NCBI GenBank assembly: GCA_034770075.1
Contig: JAVJAP010000214.1
Coordinates: forward strand, 558,001-622,000
From: Aralia elata
Taxonomy: Eukaryota > Streptophyta > Magnoliopsida > Apiales > Araliaceae
Direction: 5' to 3'
DNA length: 64,000 nt
The notes under the pieces were generated by a model. The model had not been told where the DNA came from and did not search any database. It was given only the letters and a program-made list of their open reading frames with translations. The position numbers and the translations under genes were made by a program. Below are positions 57,146 through 64,000 of this stretch, in pieces; within the stretch, counting starts at the first letter, position 1, and each line of letters opens with the position of its first letter.

Positions 57146-57655
57146 AAGATCTTCTAGCTCAGTTGGTAAGAGCTCTTGTTTAGTTGTAAGAGGTCATGAG
57201 TTTAAATCTTTGCAAAGGCATTAATTTAAAAAAAAAAAAAAAAGCCGGGCTTTTTTGGCCCAGCCCGTAATTAGCCTGGCTCGTCTCTACCCGGCCCCTT
57301 TGGGCTGGCCCGACCCGTTTGTCAGGTCTAATCTCCTGTAAAGTTTTTCTATGTTTCAAGCCCAAACTTAAACAAAGGTTTGTATTCTGAACAATTGCAT
57401 TTTTACTAGAGCTAAAGGTTGACTTTGAAAGATTAGGGACTAAAGTAAAAAAACTTTTTGACGCAGAAGTACTCTCTTGAAAAATCCAAAACCTTAAAAT
57501 CTATTAGAGTAAATATGGGTGGGGGGGGGGATGTATCCATAAAATATATGTATTTTGTATATGACACTCATTTTATAAAGTGGAAGGAGTACAAAATACC
57601 ATCTACCTGCAACACTTTGGTTCGTAATTTTCTAAACTAAACATCTTAGTCCCTA

Positions 57656-57660
<5 letters not shown>
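57121..57660. repeat. Tandem segmental duplication, copy A
   Basis: 540 bp, from TATTATTAACGTATATAACG through the hAT right end to CCCTAGTATA. Lacks about 65 bp of GC-rich hAT sequence present in copy B. A (TA)n tract joins A and B. Confidence 0.9.
57150..57215 (+). other. tRNA-Lys-like relic in the right arm of the hAT element
   Basis: TCTAGCTCAGTTGGTAAGAGC (A-box region) and GGTCATGAGTTTAAATC (B-box region) align in order and spacing with a plant tRNA-Lys. The T-arm no longer pairs and the acceptor ends do not match, so it is a relic. An identical copy is in the duplicated segment at 57720-57785. Confidence 0.6.
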
Positions 57661-57690
<30 letters not shown>

Positions 57691-57697
<7 letters not shown>

Positions 57698-58290
57698 AAC
57701 GTATATAACGTAACAAAGATCTTCTAGCTCAGTTGGTAAGAGCTCTTGTTTAGTTGTAAGAGGTCATGAGTTTAAATCTTTGCAAAGGCATTAATTTAAA
57801 AAAAAATAGAAAGCTCGCGGGCTGGCACGGCCCGGCCCAACCCGGGCCACGGGCCTATAAATTTTAGCCTATAAAAAGCCGGGCTTTTTTGGCCCGGCCC
57901 GTAATTAGCCTGGCTCGTCTCTACCCGGCCCCTTTGGGCTGGCCCGGCCCGTTTGCCAGGTCTAATCCCCTGTAAAGTTTTTCTATGCTTCAAGCCCAAA
58001 CTTAAACAAAGGTTTGTATTCTGAACAATTGCATTTTTACTAGAGCTAAAGGTTGACTTTGAAAGATTAGGGACTAAAGTAAAAAAACTTTTTGACGCAG
58101 AAGTACTCTCTTGAAAAATCCAAAACCTTAAAATCTATTAGAGTAAATATGGGTGGGGGGATGTATCCTTAAAATATATGTATTTTGTATATGACACTCA
58201 TTTTATAAAGTGGAAGGAGTACAAAATACCATCTACCTGCAACACTTTGGTTCTTAATTTTCTAAACTAAACGTCTTAGTCCCTAGTATA
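57691..58290. repeat. Tandem segmental duplication, copy B
   Basis: 600 bp, colinear with copy A. It carries the more complete hAT right arm (to 57964) and the exact target-duplication octamer. Consistent with unequal exchange between the flanking (TA)n tracts. Confidence 0.9.
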
Positions 58291-59085
58291 GAGAGTTTAA
58301 TACAAACTCAACCTTACAAAAATGTCAAATATCCGTCAACATATTATCAACTTTGAAAGTTCAGTTTTTCTAAGGGTCCATAGAACTCACGGAACTCAAA
58401 AGGCATTTGATCAATAAATAGTCAGCAGTTTTATTTTACAGGTTATACTTTTTGCGATCGCAATTTTTTTTTATCAAGGACTTCACAGCTTTCGTTTTCT
58501 AAAATTTTTAAATTTGTGGAGAACCCCCTAAAAAGTTCTTATCGTTTCAAGCCCAAAATTAATCGATGTATTTGTGGACAACTGCATTTACCGAAGCTAA
58601 ACGCAGACTTGAAAGATTAGGGACCAAAGTGGTAAACTTTTTGAAGCAGAAGTAAACTCTTAAAAATTCTGAAAACCTTTAAAGTTTTGTATGTTTTAAT
58701 CCGAACTTAACTAGAGGGTGTATTTGTTGCCAATTGCATATATTAGAGCATAAGTTTTCAATTTTGAAAAATCAAGGACCAAAGTGTGACAAACTAATAC
58801 TTGAATGGAGTATTTTATACTTTAATCTAGAGCCAAACAACCCAACTTTTGACTCCTAGGTCGTCAGGAACTCCAAAAGGCTTCTATAACTAAAGAATAG
58901 ACAAAATTTGTTATAAAATTTGGTGGCCAAAAGCAAGAATAAACTTTTCTATATTTTATTTATAATTTAATATTTCTTCTTCTTGTTGCTTCATTGGCAT
59001 GGACGGCAAGAGTTGTTGTTTGGACTTTCTTGCTTTCGGGTCTAACGACATGTATTGCAAAACAGGGGTACTTGCCTAAACGAGT
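58291..59085. repeat. Degenerate repeat units, otherwise featureless
   Basis: No gene. Contains two older copies of the unit that surrounds the hAT element. Landmarks are AAATTTGT(C/G)GAG..CCCCT(G)TAAA, TTTCAAGCCCAAA, GAAAGATTAGGGAC(C/T)AAAGT, at about 58495-58670 and, weaker, 58680-58800. The copy at about 58520 shows the same site without a hAT insertion. Confidence 0.65.
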
Positions 59086-59534
59086 TGTTGGATTTTTACT
59101 ATAAAATCCTATTTATTTTTTATTTAATGTTTATTTATTTATGATGGATATTGATTTATTAATAAAAGTACATTATTCATCATTCATTAAATGATCGTTT
59201 AGTTTGTTTATATATATCTCCATATTATATATGTTATGGTTTATGTGTATAAATAAATGTTATACACAGAAGATATAAATCATATGTAATATATAAATAA
59301 AGAAATAATGGTTTATAACCCACGATGATTTGGAGATATTATTATGTAGGTTATTATACTTTAATAGAGATGATTTATCTTGATCATAGAAGTTGGACTT
59401 ATAATTAAAGTATTAGTGCATTAACGGTGTGCATTAAACGGATCATGTGATAATATTTTATTTATAAAATATTTTCACATAAATACTAATTTGTAAAATT
59501 TCTTAATTTTGAAATAATAGTGGACTTAATATTG

Positions 59535-59596
<62 letters not shown>

Positions 59597-60334
59597 TTGA
59601 TATTCCAATGAATGAGATTACATTGTGTTAATTAATACATCGGAATGTTGATTAATATATATAATTAATATTAAGAACATTATTATTATCAAAACATGTA
59701 TAAGATTTTTCATAAGATAATTTATCATTGATCATAGAATCTTGGCCGAGTCTTTTAATATTTATTATTAAAAGGATTGATTTAATTGTTAAATCAATTT
59801 ATGATCAAATAGAGATAAATTATGGACTTATAAAATTAGTTTAAATGTATTGGAATTATATTAAATGATTCTGATATATTTATGTACATTTATAGATAAA
59901 ATATTTACAATTTATTAGTAAAGGGTTTATTTAATTAATTGCTGGACTAAAGTGCAATTACAATTATTTAGTGAAATTAATTATAATTAATATTTATTTT
60001 AAATATTATTATTGGATAATAATATCTAGATAAATATTTGAGTCAGAAGATGAATCCCTTATGATCTTTTTCCTAGCCTAATATGGACCAGATTCTTAAG
60101 AGATGGTAAGGATCAATGTTATTATATATATCATTGATTAGAAACGTATTTTGAGACTTTTCTATCAGAACAAAACACAAAATTTTGTATTCTCTCTTTC
60201 AGCCTAGGAAAAACAAAGTTAGTTTTTTTTTCCAGAAGGGTGCTTTAGAGACCACACTCCAGGTTTAGCATAAGGTCATAAAAGAGAAGATCTTGAGGAT
60301 ACAAGAGAGACTGTACGGATATTCAAAGCGTGTT

Positions 60335-60383
<49 letters not shown>

Positions 60384-60471
60384 ATTTCGTATAAAACCAT
60401 AAAGATAATCCTGGTTTTATTTATTATTTTTTTTAAAAAAACCTATTTTCGGAAGAAAAAAAATTCCTTCA
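59086..60471 (+). repeat. 5' LTR of the second copia element (1386 bp)
   Basis: Begins TGTTGGATTTTTACTATAAAA and ends CCTTCA before the primer-binding site. Contains (TA)n runs at about 59535-59591 and 60339-60378. Without the 3' LTR the borders rest on TG..CA and the primer site. Confidence 0.78.
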
Positions 60472-60473
60472 AT

Positions 60474-60485
60474 TGGCATCAGAGC
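60474..60485 (+). other. Primer-binding site of the second copia element
   Basis: TGGCATCAGAGC two bases after the LTR; one change from the tRNA-Met complement TGGTATCAGAGC. Confidence 0.8.
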
Positions 60486-61576
60486 TATCTTATGCTTTTG
60501 TATGAATAACATGAATATATATGTGTATAGGTGATTTTCAAAATCTGCTGCTTTGGGGTTTTAATAAAGTAATCTGTCTGTTTATGTTATAGAATTAAAG
60601 TACGCATGAGATGTATTAAAGTATTTTTTATAGTACACAGTAGGATAGATTATTGTTATAACTTCTGTTTTGCAAAATTGATTGTTACATACTCTCATGG
60701 CTAGTATGAATGTATGTTTTAATTAAATAACTATTGGTTTTGATTTTGGGTTGTAATACTCCTGCTTTGAGTAATTTAATTTTTCTGCAGTTTACATTCA
60801 TAATATGTAAACTCTTAATGAGTATAGGTTTCATTGATGTAATTATACATAGATTGGATGTACACTTCATATGAAGTATAGGACCTATATGTAATCTGTT
60901 GCGTTGATAATAAGTAAGCCGTTGAAAAAGATGGACATGGAGTTTTTTCTTTTCAAAATATGAGATGGACATGGAGTCAGTTTTTTTCAGAATCTGAGAT
61001 GGACATGGAGTCAGGTAGAATACAACATTTGAGTTCAACATGGATATTTCAAGGGAGTCCTGATGGATCCAGGATTGGTATTAGCCATGAGAGTATTCTG
61101 TTATGTACTTATCTTGTTGTGTGATGATATCATTATATGTTGGTTATTAAAACCTAGATTAAGGCAGTAGAATTGAATTTTAGTTAATTCAGAAAATTCA
61201 GAACAGGAGCCCAATAAAAATTTTCTGAAATTGTACGGATTGTACGGTATTTTTTAAAAAAAAATCGGGCCTCTGCCCCGAACCTTGGCCCGCTTGCTGG
61301 CGAGCGGGACCGCCGGAGTTGGGGCTGAATGTAACGAACTTTTGAATTATCTAATTTTTAATATTTATTTTATGTGAATTGTTTTTATTTCATGAGTAAT
61401 ATATAAAAAAAAAATCAAGTGAGTGAGGGACAAATCCCATAGCCTCCATTATATATCTATAGTTATGACAACTAATATGTTTCCCACAAAAAATACTCGT
61501 AATCAAGATAACAAGTATAAATTTTCACATAGGATATGAGTTTATTAAAATAATAATATAAATAAACTTTCCCTAC

Positions 61577-61620
<44 letters not shown>

Positions 61621-61929
61621 AGCTATGAATATTTTATAAACTCTAATATAATGGTATACACTTGATAAAGAGATTAATATTTTTTTCCTACGGAAAGGTA
61701 GTTTATTCATACTCTTGAAGGCTAAAAAATATAGGTATGTTATTTTTTATAAGAGTTAACTAGAAAAGAAAATAATGGTAATTTAAAATAATTGTCTTTC
61801 CCTACGGATGAACTTTATTTAGAAAATTAAGATACCTATGTTAATGGTAATGGATTGCTTAAATATGCTTTATTTTACTTGATAATGATCATATGAATGA
61901 TGTTTGTATGAATTTTTGTTTTAGATACC
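60486..61929 (+). other. Leader of the second copia element
   Basis: No gene. Holds three GATGGACATGGAG repeats at about 60930-61015, a hairpin CCCGCT-TGCTGGCG-AGCGGG at 61289-61308, and a (TA)n tract near 61579-61618. It ends TTTTTGTTTTAGATACC before the gag ATG, a possible intron acceptor. The open frame on the minus strand near 60700-61040 has no support. Confidence 0.6.
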
Positions 61930-62760
61930 ATGTCTGCATTCAGCCCAATCTCAATCATTCTAAAAGAGAACCAATTGATTGGCCCTAATTATGTTGATTG
62001 GAAAAGGAATTTGGACATTGTTCTTACTGCTCAAGAATATAAATTTGTGTTTACTGATCCTTGTCCTGACGAACCTGCACCTAATGCTCCTCGTGTTTCT
62101 AAAGAAGCACATGCAAAATGGATAAAGACTGATGAGATGGCTAAATGTTATATCTTGGGCTCTTTATCTAATATTTTGCAGCATCAACATATGGTTGTTC
62201 TAACTGTTAAGGCCATGATAGAATCTTTGCATGGTATGTTTGGTGAGCATGCTCGTGCCGTAAGGCAGAGTATTATGAAATCTCTCATGGAAGAAAAAAT
62301 GGTTGAAGGAACTCCAGTGGGTGAGCATTGTCTCAAGTTTATATCTCGCTTTAGCGAACTGGAGGTCCTCGGAGCAAATGTCGATGTGGAAACATAGATT
62401 GACGTGTTGCTGCAGTCATTGCCCGATACTTTTTAAAATTTTTAGAGTTAACTACAATATGGGAAAGTTTCATTATACTCTACTTGAGTTAATGAAACAA
62501 CTTCAATCAGCCCAAGGTATTTTAGCACCTAAGCCAGTTGTCCATGTAGCTGAGACTAATGTTGCTAAGGCTAAAGCTGGGAAGAAAAAGAAACCAAACA
62601 AAAATAAAAAGAATGCAAAATTTTCTGGTACTGGGGGAGTTGGAAAGAAACAGGGTAAATGTGAGGTTAAGCCCAAAGGGAAGTGTTTTCACTAAGATGA
62701 AAAGGGACACTGGAAGTGCAATTGCTCAGTATTCCTTGAGAAAATGAATAACAAAGGTAA
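61930..62760 (+). pseudogene. gag: Gag of the second copia element, broken
   Basis: ATG reads MSAFSPISIILKENQ. Copia UBN2-like gag to about residue 155, then TAG at 62395-62397. The next motif, VLLQSLPD, stays in that frame, but a frameshift near 62440 moves the rest (LMKQLQSAQGIL, Lys-rich linker) to another frame. The zinc knuckle is damaged: KCFH, then a stop where Cys or Tyr is expected, then DEKGHWKCNC. Confidence 0.87.
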
Positions 62761-63515
62761 ATTTCGAACTTTACTAGTTGAATCATGTTTATTGGCGGTT
62801 TCTATGGGATCCTGGTGCATAGATTCTGGAGCCCTAATCATGTTTGCATTACTTTGTAGGGATTCCAGAAGACCAGAAGGCTAAGTGAAGGGGAAATTTA
62901 TCTACAGTTAGCATCGGATGCAACAGTTACAGCAGTAGCAGTAGGAATAGTTCATTTACAGTTTTCTAGTGATAGAATTTTATATTTGAATAATGTACTT
63001 TACGTACCAAACGCTCGTAGGAATTTAATTTCCGTTTCTTGTTTATTTAAGCATGGGTACTCCGTGGTTTTTAATAATAAAGTTGTTATTAAGAAAAATT
63101 CTTCTTTTGTTTGTGATGGTACATTATTGGATAATTTATATATTCTTACTCCTATTACAAGAACACTACAAAATACTGAAATTGATAATAACATATCTAA
63201 GAAAAGAAAAGTTTCTTCAACAAATAAAACTTATTTATGGCACTTACGTTTAGGTCATATTAATCTAAACAGGATCCAAAGACTAGTAAAGGATGGAGCT
63301 TTAAGTTTTCTTGAAATTAATTCTTATCTAGTCTACGAATCCTGTATAGAGGGTAAAATGACTAAATGACCTTTTAAAGAAAAAGGTGATAAAGCCATAG
63401 AAAAGTTAGATTTGGTTCATACTGATGTATGTGGTCCATTGACATCGAAGGCTAAAGGAGGTTATGCGTATTTTATCACATTTACTGATGATTACTCAAG
63501 ATTTGGTTATGTATA
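62761..63515 (+). pseudogene. pol: Protease and partial integrase of the second copia element
   Basis: Protease region near 62810 (GSWCIDSGA, with the active-site DSG), then frame damage, then NNVLYVPNARRNLISVS. GAG-pre-integrase follows (LWHLRLGHINLNRIQ, YESCIEGKMTK) with a TGA at 63367-63369, then the integrase core start (HTDVCGPLTSKAKGGYAYFI, FTDDYSRFGYVY). The frame is cut by the inserted LTR. Confidence 0.87.
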
Positions 63516-64000
63516 TGTGACGCCCCCAAATCCGGGTTACCTCAAGCCACACAGATTTAGTGCTCACTATTCATACATAATCACTAACTACCCATAAACA
63601 AAAGGTTTTAAGTAAAGCAAACTGATTAATAAGCAAAAGAAATATCTCCCATAAAAGGGTTACATGATTTTTCAAAATAAGTTCCAGGTTTTCTAACCTT
63701 TATTACATCTTTTAAATGCGGAAACATAAATAGCTAATAAGTCTCGATTACACAACCATAAATAAAAATAACTAAGTCTTCACGTAACAGCAAATCATCT
63801 TCACTTGCTCACTTTTCCTTTTCCTTTGCTAGTAGACGGTTCATTGGTTATCTCAGTTTTAGCTGCAAGGGTTTAGTATGCAAGGGTGAGCAAAACAAGT
63901 GCCCACCAAAATAACAATAAACACTTAATAATTAAGAATGGAAACATCTGAAAGCTTGATAGAAAATAAATAGAACGTCAAGATATTCCGAAAGTGATAT
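63516..64000 (-). repeat. Chromovirus-type LTR inserted in copia integrase, runs off the window
   Basis: Left edge TGTGACGCCCCCAAATCCGGG resembles the edge at 30174. The orientation is inferred to be minus, because the CTTTTCCTTTTCCTTTGC block near 63820 is the reverse of the AAGGCAAAGGAAAG block in the plus LTR near 35140. GTATA precedes it and would be the target duplication; the other side is outside the window. No gene. Confidence 0.6.

Larger units (their letters stand above)
55856..57330. mobile_element. hAT-type non-autonomous DNA transposon
   Basis: Terminal inverted repeats TAGACCTGGCAAA (left) and, reversed, TAGACCTGACAAA (right), with GGCCCGGCCCG-rich subterminal regions typical of plant hAT elements. 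The 8-bp target duplication is ATCCCCTG at 55848-55855 and ATCTCCTG after the right end; the duplicated right end at 57964 is followed by an exact ATCCCCTG. No transposase. The interior holds AT microsatellites, tRNA-like relics and a foldback insertion. Confidence 0.85.
59086..63515 (+). mobile_element. Second Ty1/copia retrotransposon, interrupted in integrase
   Basis: 5' LTR, primer-binding site, a 1.45-kb leader, gag, protease and the first part of integrase. At 63516 it is cut by a minus-strand chromovirus-type LTR that continues past the window. RT and the 3' LTR are not in view. The gag style (DWKRNLDIVLTAQEYKFV) is Tork/Tnt1-like. Different family from the element at 14257-23598: the LTRs share no obvious sequence. 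Confidence 0.87.

Noticed and set aside
57150..57215. Functional tRNA gene
   Set aside because: A-box and B-box are recognisable, but the T-arm and acceptor stem do not pair and the unit is inside a transposon arm.
60685..61041. 118-codon minus-strand frame in the second copia leader
   Set aside because: AT-rich, contains the GATGGACATGGAG repeats, and has no recognisable domain.

Overview
This is plant nuclear DNA, probably from a eudicot with a large repeat-rich genome. An asterid is possible, but I cannot place the species. Everything I can identify is transposable-element sequence. I found no host gene I can name, no intact rRNA or tRNA gene, no CRISPR array and nothing bacterial. The coding stretches are broken or truncated Ty3/gypsy and Ty1/copia polyproteins, with one hAT-type DNA transposon and one small foldback element.

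Layout. 1-924: minus-strand LTR fragment with a 63-bp tandem repeat. 925-13811: Tat/Ogre-lineage Ty3/gypsy element, copy 1, lacking its 5' LTR and gag. It has PR, G-patch, RT, two RNase H domains and INT on the + strand, two genes on the - strand, a 70-bp tandem array and a 3' LTR. 13812-14256: LTR fragment. 14257-23598: a copia element with both LTRs. 23599-24330: LTR-like DNA. About 24331-30173: a minus-strand Athila element that has gag and protease but no RT, RNase H or integrase. 30174-33119: minus-strand chromovirus-type LTR. 33120-39325: internally deleted plus-strand chromovirus (5' LTR piece, integrase and chromodomain-like tail, 3' LTR). 39326-52853: Tat copy 2, same plan as copy 1. 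52854-54492: minus-strand chromovirus-type LTR with a short internal remnant. 55856-57330: hAT element in a degenerate tandem repeat, with its right part duplicated to 58290. 59086-63515: second copia element, cut inside integrase by another chromovirus-type LTR that runs off the window.

The most informative comparison is between the two Tat copies. Copy 2 has a 153-bp GT-AG segment between protease and RT that is absent, to the base, from copy 1. This fits an Ogre-type intron and a copy 1 made from spliced RNA. Both copies carry, antisense to pol, a three-exon plant-mobile-domain (PMD) gene and a second single-exon gene. The antisense introns are kept in both copies, as expected if reverse transcription used the sense RNA. 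A 70-bp array lies upstream of the antisense genes. In copy 2 part of it is arranged as 140-bp dimers.

A second theme is clusters of short GC-rich hairpins in the non-coding parts of at least four unrelated element families. In several clusters the two arms differ between units but still pair, so pairing looks conserved or regenerated.

Family names come from motifs recognised by eye, not from searches.
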